This document shows, one piece after another, positions 9,701 to 17,429 of a stretch of 64,000 nucleotides of DNA. The notes under the pieces are model-generated. The model was not told where the DNA came from, made no database searches, and saw only the letters and a program-made list of their open reading frames with translations. The stretch is from positions 248,001-312,000 of the forward strand of contig NZ_JANKBZ010000005.1 in assembly GCF_024623785.1 (NCBI RefSeq), given 5' to 3'. Origin of the DNA: Archangium lipolyticum. GTDB taxonomy: Bacteria > Myxococcota > Myxococcia > Myxococcales > Myxococcaceae. Position 1 is the stretch's first letter. Each line of letters starts with the position of its first letter. A program made the translations under genes and the position numbers.

Positions 9701-10457
9701 GGTTGTGGCCCTTGCGCAGGCGCACGGAGACGCGCGACTGGTCGGGCCGGGGCGCGTTGTAGCTGTCGCTGGCGGCCACCTTCTCGCCATTCACCCAGAG
9801 GCGGAAGGCGCCGGAGGTGCCCACGCCGAGCGCCACGCGCGTCTCGGCCGGGGCCTCCAGCCAGGTGAGGGCGTAGGCCACGGCCTCGCGGTTGGGGCGC
9901 AGCGCGGTGCCCAGGTCGACGTAGCCGTCGGTGGGGGTGACGGAGAGCCGGCGCCAGGACACCTCGCGGCCCTTGGCGCCCGCGTAGCTGGCGGTGAGGT
10001 CCAACGCGGCCGCCTCGGGGCCGAAGTCCGTGTCACAGCCGGACTTGCCCTCGTTGTCGAAGCCGCCGACGACGTAGTACTCGCCGATGAAGCCCAGGGC
10101 GTCCCGCAACTCGGTGGCGCGCTGCAGCCGGCCGCGGGCGCGCTCCAGGTCCATCAGCAGCAGGTGCGCGGTGGCGCGGGCGCCCGCGTCGCTGTCGCGC
10201 CGGGAGATGACCTCGCCATAGGTCTTCACCAGGGGGGTGAGGTCCTCGAGGTCCTCCTTGTAGGCGTGCAGCCGGATGAGCTGGGCCGCCCCGCGGGGTG
10301 AGGAGGCGAGCTTCAGGGCCTCCTCGGCCTGTTCCCGGGCGGCGGTGGCGCTGGTCTCGGTGGTGGCGGCCCGGGTCAGCAGCGGGCAGGCGAGCACGAG
10401 CAGGGCGACGAGCCAGGGGGTGCGCGAGAGCGCGGCGAGCCGTGGGGTACGGGACAT
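6768..10457 (-). CDS. DUF3857/transglutaminase-like protein with TPR repeats
   Basis: A 1229-residue exported protein. Signal peptide at 1-30 (PWLVALLVLACPLLTRA). An N-terminal beta-rich region of lectin or jelly-roll style follows (about 110-290), then a run of TPR motifs (about 360-610, for example RGHPERAIELLKPVVELAPDS). Next come a DUF3857 domain (about 640-800) and a transglutaminase-like Cys-His-Asp domain with Cys916 in RRFGDCKDKASL and downstream His and Asp (FNHAIVYV, LYLDGTAEF). The C-terminal segment is beta-rich. DUF3857 followed by transglutaminase is a known pairing in Bacteroidetes and Deltaproteobacteria. The substrate is unknown; a periplasmic or surface protein-processing role is inferred. 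Start ATG 10457 is chosen because it directly precedes the signal peptide. Confidence 0.85.
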   Translation of the reverse strand: MSRTPRLAALSRTPWLVALLVLACPLLTRAATTETSATAAREQAEEALKLASSPRGAAQLIRLHAYKEDLEDLTPLVKTYGEVISRRDSDAGARATAHLLLMDLERARGRLQRATELRDALGFIGEYYVVGGFDNEGKSGCDTDFGPEAAALDLTASYAGAKGREVSWRRLSVTPTDGYVDLGTALRPNREAVAYALTWLEAPAETRVALGVGTSGAFRLWVNGEKVAASDSYNAPRPDQSRVSVRLRKGHNRVLLKVCQDTGPLGFFLRRDPPARIRATLPSPLPALTKGPSAAPQVLPTVTSAMKDAVAKAPQDAQLRGEYATVLDFFRAFDEREHTSTVEADRAASAAPQDVRLQLLAASAHRDDLNLRRRFLEAAFRADPTSVLARVALAEHELERGHPERAIELLKPVVELAPDSAAARLTLARAHEVLGESARAHMMVEEALQRLPRIPRVVRSAASSARMLDRPQDAVARLRVALALRHDDRSSRAMLALLLADMGQVEAAAREYTQMLALDPFDNSTRLKLAELRAANGQPDAATAWFAEARALSPDEPEVYEREGRALLTAGRHEEALAAFERSLALRPQNPALKEAVRTLKGESASAGTQYLTDFKDLLKEAEGYTNEDAVFLVDTTYVRVQKSGLSGRLQQFAVKVLNARGVDAFRSYPITYSPDRQEVRILRARITKPDGSVVDSYGESDRNMNEPWTGMYYDSRAKVLSFPALAPGDVLELQYRLDDTAQENLLSDYWGDVESIQSTYPKVRYQFLVDMPKERPLYWNEKKLPGVTHAREDVDSGRVLYRWGAKHVAKVVPEPGMPGWAEVAASLHISTYRTWDEVGRYWWGLVRDQLTPNDELRRTTDTVLQGVDRKDQQAVVRAIYNFVVTNTRYVALEFGIHGFKPYRVDRVLSRRFGDCKDKASLIHAMLKVAGVDSRLVLLRMRNLGAIDGEPASLAAFNHAIVYVPRYDLYLDGTAEFHGARELPSADRLANVLVVEPGGKATFLTTPEARPEDNATRLTMNLALRPDGSAEVSGASTVGGQMAPDYRRAYRSVASRKSTFERAWAQSFPGLTVQDVKLNDTTRLDDDVQVDFKMAIPRFAEAAPGHLRFLPFGTGRAYTQSYASLAERRFDLMMSGPWVNHFAFRYTLPQGYSVAELPPNQQEETPFGRVRLTYRQEGNQLICEGEVALTAARVKADDYAAFRSFLNRVDQGFARKVTLRGPASPTAER

Positions 10458-10582
10458 CCGTTTTCCTCGTCCGTCGGAATAAGGGGCCGGCAGGGAGAGC
10501 CGGCGCGGGTGAACAGCCGGGCTTCGGTGAGCCTTCCCCTGCATGCGCCGTTGAGGGCGGGCAGGCAACTGAAATGTCGGGT

Positions 10583-11281
10583 TCAAGCGAGCGAGAAGGC
10601 ACGGGCGAGTGTCAGGACCTCGACACGGGTGGCACCCGCCGCTTGAAGGGCGGTGGCGGCGGCGCGGGCGGTGGCCCCGGTGGTGAGGACGTCGTCCACC
10701 AGGAGGACGGCCTGGCCGGCGACCGAGGGGGAGGCGGAGAAGGCACCGGCCACGTTGCGGGCCCGGTCGGACTCGGAGAGGCCCACCTGGCGCTGCGTCT
10801 CCCGGGCCCGGGAGAGGAGCCCCACGGGGGCCCGGCGGCCGGTGGCGCGGGCCAGCTCACCCGCCAGGAGCTGGGCCTGATCGTACTTGCGCTCGCGGAA
10901 GCGCCGGTCATGGAGGGGGAGGGCGACGAGCAGGCCGGGCGCCTGGGAGAGGAACTGGCGGGACTCGGAGGCGAGCAGCTCCGCGAGGGCGGGGGCGAGC
11001 TCCGGGTGGTCCTCGTACTTGAAGCGGTGGATGGCGCGGGCGACGGGGCCCTCGTGGGCGAAGGGGGCGCAGGTGCGGGCGAAGGGGGGCGGCAGGTCGC
11101 GGCAGCGGGGGCAGGTGTCGCGGGGGAAGGAGCCGGGCTCGGCGCAGGTCTGGCAGCGCGCGGGCGGGAGGCGCTCCACGGCCAGGTCACATGCCTCACA
11201 GAAGGCGGCGCGCACGGGCATCACCTTCGCGCAGGCGATGCACGCGGGTGGATAGAGCAGCTCGAGGAGCGCTTGAAGCAC
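10583..11281 (-). CDS. comF: ComF family phosphoribosyltransferase-like protein
   Basis: A 232-residue ComF-type protein. The N-terminal double zinc finger has Cys pairs (PPACIAC, FCEAC, CQTC, CPRC), and the C-terminal half is a type I phosphoribosyltransferase fold with the PRPP-binding loop LLVDDVLTTGATA. GTG 11281 is preferred because GAGGGGGA lies about 6 nt upstream and the encoded LQALLELLYPPACIAC matches the usual ComF N-terminus. A longer frame to ATG 11380 adds residues with no family match. ComF is required for DNA uptake in naturally competent bacteria, but many non-competent species also carry it. It is transcribed divergently from the phosphofructokinase gene. Confidence 0.88.
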   Translation of the reverse strand: MLQALLELLYPPACIACAKVMPVRAAFCEACDLAVERLPPARCQTCAEPGSFPRDTCPRCRDLPPPFARTCAPFAHEGPVARAIHRFKYEDHPELAPALAELLASESRQFLSQAPGLLVALPLHDRRFRERKYDQAQLLAGELARATGRRAPVGLLSRARETQRQVGLSESDRARNVAGAFSASPSVAGQAVLLVDDVLTTGATARAAATALQAAGATRVEVLTLARAFSLA

Positions 11282-11400
11282 GGATGGATTCCCCCTCAAC
11301 GGTCGGGTGTGACCATGGCACAGGATGCTGGATTCTGGAGAGTCCAGAGCGCACGATGACGGCTGCCGATCGCACCTCATCCCACCATCTGGACGGAGAT

Positions 11401-12714
11401 ATGAAGAAGCTCGCCATCGTCGTCGCCGGAGGACCGGCCCCGGGTATCAACAGCGTGATTGGAGCGGCCACCATCCGGGCCAGTCTCTCGGGGGTGGAGG
11501 TCCTTGGCATCCAGGATGGCTTCAAGTGGCTGGCCGAGGGGGACATCTCCCACGTCGTCCCCCTCACCATCGCGGACACCAGCCGCATCCACTTCCGGGG
11601 CGGCTCATACATCGGCATCTCCCGCGCCAACCCGACCCGCACCCCCGAGCACCTCCAGCGGACCATCGACGCGCTCGAGCGGCTCGACGTGGGCATGCTC
11701 ATCACCATCGGGGGTGATGGCACCGCGACGCTCGCGCAGATCATCTCGGAGAAGACCCGCGGGAAGATCCGCGTGGTCCACGTCCCCAAGACGATCGACA
11801 ACGACATCGACCTGCCCGAGGACACGAGCACCTTCGGTTTCCAGACCGCGCGTCACGTGGGCGTGGAGATCGTGAAGAACCTCATGGTCGACGCGAAGAC
11901 CACCTCGCGCTGGTACTACGTCATCGCCCAGGGGCGGAAGGCGGGGCACCTGGCGCTGGCCATCGGCAAGTCGGTGGGGGCGACCAACACCCTCATCCCC
12001 GAGGAGTTCCGCAAGGGCCGGGTCCCGTTCGCCACCGTGGTGGACATCCTCGCGGGCTCGGTCATCAAGCGGCTGGCCTATGGCCGCCCGGATGGCATCG
12101 CCCTCATCGCCGAGGGCCTCGCCGACTGCATCGATCCCGAGGATCTGGCGAAGTACACGGAGCTGCCGCGCGACCACATGGGCAACATCCACGTGGCGCA
12201 GATCAACCTGGGGGAGGTGCTCATCAAGGGCGTGGAGGAGCGGCTCGAGCGCCTGGGCATCAAGGCCACCCTCATTCCCAAGTACATCGGGTACGAGGTG
12301 CGTTGCGCCGACCCCATCCCGTTCGACATGGAGTACACGCGCGACCTCGGTCACTGCGCGGCCCGGTACATCATCCAGGGCGGCACCGAGGCGGTGGTGT
12401 CGATGATCGACGGGCGGTTCCGTCCCATCTCGTTCCAGGACATGAAGGATCCGGCCACCGGGCGGCCCCGGGTGCGGATGGTGGACATCGACTCGGACCG
12501 TTACCTCATCGCTCGCGGGTTCATGCTCCGGCTCAAGCGGGAGGACTTCGAGAAGCCGGAGGAGCTGGCCCGGTTCGCCAAGGTCGCCCGCCTCACGCCG
12601 GATGCCTTCCGCGATCAGTTCTTCCATCTGGTGAAGGACGAGTCCCTGGTCGTGCCCGACGTGGGCCCCCAGCTTCCCGCCAACGACGGACCGGGGTCGA
12701 AGCCCGCTCCGTGA
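11401..12714 (+). CDS. 6-phosphofructokinase (PFKA family)
   Basis: A 437-residue phosphofructokinase phosphorylating fructose-6-phosphate in glycolysis. Visible motifs are AGGPAPGINSVI near the N-terminus, the phosphoryl-donor loop GGDGTATLAQ, PKTIDNDIDLPE with the catalytic Asp, and GRKAGHLALA. The Gly in GGDG is the residue seen in ATP-dependent enzymes, whereas the Lys in PKTIDND is usual in pyrophosphate enzymes. The GGDG/PKTIDND combination also occurs in ATP-dependent trypanosomal enzymes, so ATP use is favoured but not certain. ATG 11401 begins the conserved MKKLAIVVAGG; ATG 11356 would add 15 residues. Neither start has a well-spaced ribosome binding site. Confidence 0.88.
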   Translation: MKKLAIVVAGGPAPGINSVIGAATIRASLSGVEVLGIQDGFKWLAEGDISHVVPLTIADTSRIHFRGGSYIGISRANPTRTPEHLQRTIDALERLDVGMLITIGGDGTATLAQIISEKTRGKIRVVHVPKTIDNDIDLPEDTSTFGFQTARHVGVEIVKNLMVDAKTTSRWYYVIAQGRKAGHLALAIGKSVGATNTLIPEEFRKGRVPFATVVDILAGSVIKRLAYGRPDGIALIAEGLADCIDPEDLAKYTELPRDHMGNIHVAQINLGEVLIKGVEERLERLGIKATLIPKYIGYEVRCADPIPFDMEYTRDLGHCAARYIIQGGTEAVVSMIDGRFRPISFQDMKDPATGRPRVRMVDIDSDRYLIARGFMLRLKREDFEKPEELARFAKVARLTPDAFRDQFFHLVKDESLVVPDVGPQLPANDGPGSKPAP

Positions 12715-12716
12715 GG

Positions 12717-13670
12717 TCAGGCGGCGCGGGATGAGCCGGCCTGGGCGCTGGGGGCTTCCTCTTCGTACACGGGGAGGCTCACGCGGAAGGTGGAGCCCCG
12801 GCCCAGCTCGCTCTCCACGGAGATGTCGCCGCCCAGCGCGGTGACGATGCCGTGGCACACCGACAGCCCGAGTCCCGTCCCCACGCCGACGGGCTTGGTG
12901 GTGAAGAACGGGCTGAAGATGCGCTCCAGGTTCTCCTGGGAGATGCCGCACCCCGTGTCGCTCACCTCCACGAGGACGCGCGTGGGGCCGTCCATCCGGG
13001 CGGAGAGGCGGATCTCGTTCTGCTTCGCCTGCCCCGGCGGAATGGCGTGGGCCGCGTTGATGAGGAGGTTGAGGAACACCTGGCTCAGCCGTGCCCTGTG
13101 CGCGTTCACCGCCGGGACGGCGTCCAGGTCCTCCACCAGCCGGGCCCGGTCGCGCATCTCGTACGCCGCCACCTTCGCCGCGCCGCGCAGGGTGGTCACC
13201 ACGTCCACCGGGCCGAGCTCCATGTCGTTGGGGTGGGAGAGCACCTTGAGGTCCTTCACGATGAGGCGGACGCGCTCGGCTCCGTCACGCGCGTCGGCGA
13301 GCGCCTCCAGCATCTCCTGGCTCTCCTCCTGCGTGGGCACGCCCGAGGTCCGGACCAGTTGCTGCTGCACGTAGTCGAGGTTGCAGAGGATGAACGAGAG
13401 CGGGTTGTTGATCTCGTGGCCCAGGCCCGCCGCGAGCTGGCCGATGGTCGCCAGCCGCTCGGCGAAGAGGAGCTGGGCCTGGGCGATCTGGAGTTGCTTC
13501 AGGCTCTCCTCGAGCCGGGCGTTGGTCCGCTCCAGCTCGGCCGTGCGCTGACGGACGGTCTCCTCGAGCAGGGCGTTGTAGCGGCGCATCTCCCGCTCTC
13601 CCTGCGTCGCGTGTTCGCCGTGGCGCTCGGGCACCGCGAAAGGAACCACCCTGGATTGCATCTTCATCAT
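12717..13670 (-). CDS. Soluble histidine kinase
   Basis: A 317-residue cytoplasmic kinase with no membrane segment and no recognisable sensor. After about 20 residues a coiled coil containing RRYNALLEETVRQRTAELE leads into HisKA (His85 in GLGHEINNPLSF) and an ATPase domain (NLLINAAHA, SDTGCGIS, GTGLGLSVCHGI). The start ATG 13670 has GAGG about 6 nt upstream. The part from RRYNALLEETVR onward is strikingly similar to the membrane kinase at 4999-6696, consistent with a duplication that lost the sensor. Its stop sits 2 bp from the end of the convergent phosphofructokinase gene. Input presumably comes through a protein partner, which is inference. Confidence 0.85.
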   Translation of the reverse strand: MMKMQSRVVPFAVPERHGEHATQGEREMRRYNALLEETVRQRTAELERTNARLEESLKQLQIAQAQLLFAERLATIGQLAAGLGHEINNPLSFILCNLDYVQQQLVRTSGVPTQEESQEMLEALADARDGAERVRLIVKDLKVLSHPNDMELGPVDVVTTLRGAAKVAAYEMRDRARLVEDLDAVPAVNAHRARLSQVFLNLLINAAHAIPPGQAKQNEIRLSARMDGPTRVLVEVSDTGCGISQENLERIFSPFFTTKPVGVGTGLGLSVCHGIVTALGGDISVESELGRGSTFRVSLPVYEEEAPSAQAGSSRAA

Positions 13671-13835
13671 GCCGACCTCGCGTGCGATACAGGCGGGGTC
13701 TTGCGACGAGCGTGCCATCGGGGCCGCTCCCGGGAGGACCGCCACCGGGAGGAGTCCCGTTGGGGCGTTCCGCCACACCCGGGCCATGAGGCCTCTGGGG
13801 CGGTGTGGCGATCCGCCACGATGTCCCGGTCCCGC

Positions 13836-14459
13836 CTAGCGGGCGGCGGGCGGCACCGGGTCCCCGATGCGCAGGTGCCTCGGCTGGGACTGGACCCGCT
13901 CGAACCAGGAGCGGATGGCCGGGTACCGGCTCAGGTCGAACCGTCCCTCGTCCGCCACGTGCGTGTACGCATACAGGGCGATGTCCGCGATGCTGTAGCG
14001 CTCACCCGCGAAGAAGGGGCGCTTCTTCAGCTCGCCCTCCATGACGTCCAGGGCGGCATAGCCCTTCTGGATGCGCTCCTCGAGCTCCCGCTCCTTGCCC
14101 GGGGGGACGCCGTAGAAGGCGATCCACGCGCGGGCCACCGCGATGTAAGGCTCATGGCTGTACTGCTCGAAGAACATCCACTGGAGCATCCGCGCCCGCT
14201 CCAGCTTGTCCGAGGGGATGAACGGAGTGCCCTCCGCGAAGTACCAGAGGATGGCATTGGACTCGGCGAGGAACACCCCCGGCTCGAGCTCCACGGTGGG
14301 CACCTTGGCGATGGGGTTCTTCGCCTTGAACTCCGGAGTACGCGTCTCTCCGGCGCTGGTGTTCGTCTCCACCGTCTCGAAGGGAATCCCGAGCTGATGC
14401 AGGAGGAGGCGGACCTTGTAGCAATTCCCCGAGGGGTGGGACTGGTAGAGTTTGATCAT
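13836..14459 (-). CDS. Glutathione S-transferase family protein
   Basis: A 207-residue cytosolic GST. The thioredoxin-like N-terminal domain starts MIKLYQSHPSGNCYKVRLLL, with the cis-Pro motif KVPTVEL (about 53-59) and the ES pair AESNAILWY that binds the gamma-glutamyl moiety. The all-helical C-terminal domain carries the N-capping motif SIADIALYAYTHV. Ser10 in the active-site loop and the overall pattern resemble beta or nu bacterial GSTs. The substrate cannot be inferred. It follows rtcB by 21 nt on the same strand and may be co-transcribed. Confidence 0.88.
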   Translation of the reverse strand: MIKLYQSHPSGNCYKVRLLLHQLGIPFETVETNTSAGETRTPEFKAKNPIAKVPTVELEPGVFLAESNAILWYFAEGTPFIPSDKLERARMLQWMFFEQYSHEPYIAVARAWIAFYGVPPGKERELEERIQKGYAALDVMEGELKKRPFFAGERYSIADIALYAYTHVADEGRFDLSRYPAIRSWFERVQSQPRHLRIGDPVPPAAR

Positions 14460-14480
14460 GGAAACGAGCCTAGCCGAGGC

Positions 14481-15605
14481 TCACTCCCGGCGGCTGCGCG
14501 TCTTGTAGGTGAGCACGGGGGCGAGTGTCGCCACCACCCGGACGAGCCCGGCGTCCACCAGGTCCTGCACCACGCGGTCGATGGCCTTGTACGCGGGAGG
14601 TGCCTCCTCGAAGAGCAGGTCGCGGTCCTCGCAGATGACGTGACTCTTGAAGGAGGTGCGCGTGAGGGCCTCGGGGGTGAAGCGCTCGCGCATGCGTTCG
14701 CGGGCACTGGAGCGGGTCCACTTGCGGCCAGCCCCGTGCGCCAGGCTGTGGGCGTGGCCCGCGCCATCGCCCGTGGGTAGCACCAGGTAGCTCAGCGAGC
14801 CGCGACTGCCGGGAATCACCACCGGCCCCTGGTCCGAGGGCGCCGCGCCCTTGCGGTGCAGCCAGCAGGTGTGCCCGTCGAAGGGCTTCGGGGTGACGCT
14901 GTTGTGGCAGACATCCAGCACGCGCCTTCCCGCCGCGCAGATGCCCTGCATCATCCGTCCGGCGATGGTGGCGCGATTGGCCCGCGCCCAGGCCACGGCA
15001 TGGTCATGCCGCGTGAGGTACTTCAGCGCATCGTCCGAGTCCTCCGTGAGTCCCCGGGTGCCATGCCGGTCCACGTGCGCCCGGAGGATGGCCTCGCCGA
15101 GTCCGCGAGAGCCGGAGTGGACGAGCAGCAGGAGCCGATCCGATTCCAGCCCCAGCGAGGTGAAGGTCTTCGCGTCGTGCACCGCGTCCACCCGTTGCAC
15201 CTCGGCGAAGTGGTTGCCACCGCCCACCGTGCCGAGTGCCGCCTCGAAGCCGCAGGGCTTCACGCCCATGTCGGCGAGCACCGCACCCGTGTCGCCCCCC
15301 CACGGTCCATCCAGGTCCAGCTTCGCCGCCCAGCGCTCCGGCTTCGCCTTGCGCGCTGGCAGGTCCAGCTCCCAGAGGCCCATGCCACAGCCGATGTCGT
15401 TGCCGACGAGGAAGGGATAGAAGAGGCCCTCGGAGGTGAACGCGGCGCCCACGGGCGCTCCCTTGCCCGGGTGGAGATCAGGCAGGCCCACCGCGGAGCG
15501 CATGCCTGGAAGTCGCGAGGCGGCTTCGAGCTGACGGATGGCTTCACCCTCCACCCACGACTGGGGCGAGGCAATGACACGGACGTGAGGAGTGGGCGAG
15601 TTCAT
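14481..15605 (-). CDS. rtcB: RtcB family RNA ligase (short, release-factor-H-type)
   Basis: A 374-residue member of the RtcB family, GTP- and Mn-dependent ligases that join 2',3'-cyclic phosphate and 5'-OH RNA ends. Metal-site Cys73 lies in NDIGCGMGLW, metal-binding residues in GGGNHFAEVQ (about 128-137) and HSGSRGLG (about 163-170), and the guanylylated His is His290 in SLAHGAGRKW. The length fits the short subfamily often coupled with peptide release factor H, which acts on damaged ribosomes; full RtcB is longer. No prfH gene is visible nearby. ATG 15605 starts the family-like N-terminus, and the upstream extension is proline/arginine-rich noise. Confidence 0.88.
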   Translation of the reverse strand: MNSPTPHVRVIASPQSWVEGEAIRQLEAASRLPGMRSAVGLPDLHPGKGAPVGAAFTSEGLFYPFLVGNDIGCGMGLWELDLPARKAKPERWAAKLDLDGPWGGDTGAVLADMGVKPCGFEAALGTVGGGNHFAEVQRVDAVHDAKTFTSLGLESDRLLLLVHSGSRGLGEAILRAHVDRHGTRGLTEDSDDALKYLTRHDHAVAWARANRATIAGRMMQGICAAGRRVLDVCHNSVTPKPFDGHTCWLHRKGAAPSDQGPVVIPGSRGSLSYLVLPTGDGAGHAHSLAHGAGRKWTRSSARERMRERFTPEALTRTSFKSHVICEDRDLLFEEAPPAYKAIDRVVQDLVDAGLVRVVATLAPVLTYKTRSRRE

Positions 15606-15685
15606 GCCGTCCCGGACGCGCGCGGCGTCCGGTGCCTGACGCGCCAGGGTCGGCGCGGGCGGCCGAGCCGCCCGGTCGCTCCGTG

Positions 15686-16102
15686 TCAGAGGTGGAAGTC
15701 CCCTGCTGCTTCGGGTTGGTACGGCACCGCGACGATGCGGAGCGTCCGGGTACGTCCGCCCGGGACCGGCCACTTGATGGACTGGCCCACGGACAGCCCC
15801 AGGAGGGCGCTTCCAATGGGGGCGATGATGGAGATGCGGCCCTCGTCGCTGCGTGCGTCCTGCGGGTAGCAGAGCGTGACCCGCCGGATCGAGCCCGTCT
15901 CCTCATCCTCGAAGACGACGGTGCTGTTCATCGTCACCACGTCTGGCGGGACGTCCTGGGCGCTCTTCACCTCGGCCCGGGCCAGCTCCTGCTCCAGCAT
16001 TTCGGCCAGCTCGGCGTTGCGCCCGCCGGAGTGCTGCTCGATGACACGCTGGAGTCGCTCGAGGTCGGTCTCCGTGACGATGATGTGTTGCTGTTTGCTC
16101 AT
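15686..16102 (-). CDS. rnk: Rnk/GreA-type nucleoside diphosphate kinase regulator
   Basis: A 138-residue protein with a short N-terminal helical pair (TDLERLQRVIEQH...ELAEMLEQELARAEV) and a GreA/Rnk C-terminal FKBP-like domain (PPDVVTMNSTVVFEDEETG...ISIIAPIGSALLGLSVGQSIKWPVPGG). The abbreviated coiled coil separates Rnk from true GreA and GreB cleavage factors. Rnk binds RNA polymerase and influences nucleoside diphosphate kinase levels in other bacteria. The gene lies 80 nt upstream of rtcB on the same strand. Confidence 0.88.
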   Translation of the reverse strand: MSKQQHIIVTETDLERLQRVIEQHSGGRNAELAEMLEQELARAEVKSAQDVPPDVVTMNSTVVFEDEETGSIRRVTLCYPQDARSDEGRISIIAPIGSALLGLSVGQSIKWPVPGGRTRTLRIVAVPYQPEAAGDFHL

Positions 16103-16933
16103 GGTGGTGCTCCTCCTGCGGCAGTGGCCGCGCTCGCGGCCTTGGGTCAGTGGGGGGAAGGCGGCGGGTACTCGTGGAGTGGCTTGCGTGTCCGTCCACG
16201 AGGGCGGTCAGGACAGGGCCACCCGGGAGCGAGTCAGGGCCGTCTTCGGGAGGGGGCGGAACGCCGCGCGCCGGGACTAGAACTGGTGGCGGGCGGCGTG
16301 GAACTCGAGACAGGCAGTGGCCCGGTCGTGGGCGGGCAGGACTCGGCGCACCACGGCCCAGCGCGTACCGGACTTCGTCGGAGCTGGGCAGAGGGACGTC
16401 ATGAGTTCGGGCACCCGGGGTTCCAGTGCACGACTATAACGGCTTGTCCTCCGCGTGCAAAGGCAGGCGGCCCCTCGAGTTCGGGTGTGCACCTCCGGGA
16501 CGGAGGAACAATCCCGTCGGAGCAGGGGTTGACCAGGAGGACGATGCTGACCGGGCATCGTCGTGAACCCAGGATCGTCGAGATGCGCACGTTGCCACCG
16601 CCAGCCCCCGTCAGGAATGAGACATCCCGGGCGGGAGTGTGCCTGCGCTCGTGCGTGCTCCACAGGGCCGCGGCCTGGCTTTCCTCTCGCGCCGCGGCAC
16701 CTCTTTCCTAGGGGCGCCAGCGGTCGTTGAGCGAGGAAGAGACCTCGTCTGGCACGCCCTCGATGCCGGTCCTCGTCCAGGTCCGCATCCCCTCACCCCC
16801 GTTCCCCTGCGCTCCCACGGGCTGGAGTCCCGTCCCGCCCGAGCTGCGCGCGGAGCGCACACGGGAGCCGTGAGGCCAGGCGTCGCTGGATGCGCCGAGC
16901 CGGATTTCATTCAAAGGTGGAAAGGAGGCTGTC
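16103..16933 (+). other. 831-bp region without a convincing gene
   Basis: This stretch lies between the divergent rnk and CBS genes and should carry both promoters. A 41-codon leftward frame at 16277-16402 has high third-position GC but no good ribosome binding site or homology I recognise, so it was not called. No clear repeat, RNA gene or terminator was found. A T-rich patch near 16434-16450 is the only relief from high GC. Confidence 0.4.
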
Positions 16934-17374
16934 ATGAGGGTGCGAGACGTGATGCTGCGAGATGTGGCCGTTGTCAGGCCAGAGACGAGCTTCCGCGAAG
17001 CGGTAGCGCGGATGAGGCAGTCCCGATGCCCTCTCGTCGTCGTGTGGGACGGGCACGCCATCCACGGCCTCGTGACGATGCGGGGGCTGGTGCTGGGCGC
17101 CGAGGCGTGGGCTCAGGGGTACCCCATCCAGGGCGTGGGGGACGTCGTGAGCCTCAACTTCATCTTCACCCACGAAGACGAGTCGGTGGCGGAACTGGCG
17201 CGGCGGATGGTTCACGGGGGAGCGCGGCGGGCCATCGTCGTCGACGGGGAGATGCGCGCGGTGGGCGTGGTCTCTCCCCGGGAGCTCGCGAAGCTCGATG
17301 CGGTCGGGCGGGCCTCCGAGGAGTCCTTCCCCGCCAGTGATGCCCCCGCCTGGACAGGCGCCACGGCGGGGTGA
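16934..17374 (+). CDS. CBS-domain pair protein
   Basis: A 146-residue protein made almost entirely of two CBS repeats: RVRDVMLRDVAVVRPETSFREAVARM at about 2-27 and GDVVSLNFIFTHEDESVAELARRM at about 68-91, each followed by a LVVVWDGHAIHGLVT-like strand-turn-strand unit. Such pairs bind adenine nucleotides and act as energy-state sensors. A poorly ordered tail of about 20 residues follows. The ribosome site GGAAAGGAGGCTGTC precedes ATG 16934. The next gene starts 55 nt downstream on the same strand, suggesting an operon with the HAD/ATPase-like protein and the permease. Confidence 0.85.
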   Translation: MRVRDVMLRDVAVVRPETSFREAVARMRQSRCPLVVVWDGHAIHGLVTMRGLVLGAEAWAQGYPIQGVGDVVSLNFIFTHEDESVAELARRMVHGGARRAIVVDGEMRAVGVVSPRELAKLDAVGRASEESFPASDAPAWTGATAG

Positions 17375-17429
17375 CGCGTGCCCCGAAGCGGCCGCTCTCC
17401 TACGTCCTTCACCTGAAACGGAGGTCCCC

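Noticed and set aside
7140-10301. 1053-codon rightward frame opposite the DUF3857 gene
   Set aside because: Composition is Gly/Val/Ala/His-rich low complexity typical of antisense of GC-rich genes; the opposite strand has a signal peptide, TPRs and a transglutaminase triad.
16277-16402. 41-codon leftward frame with high third-position GC between rnk and the CBS gene
   Set aside because: No usable ribosome site, no recognisable family and too short to judge; noted in the region entry only.
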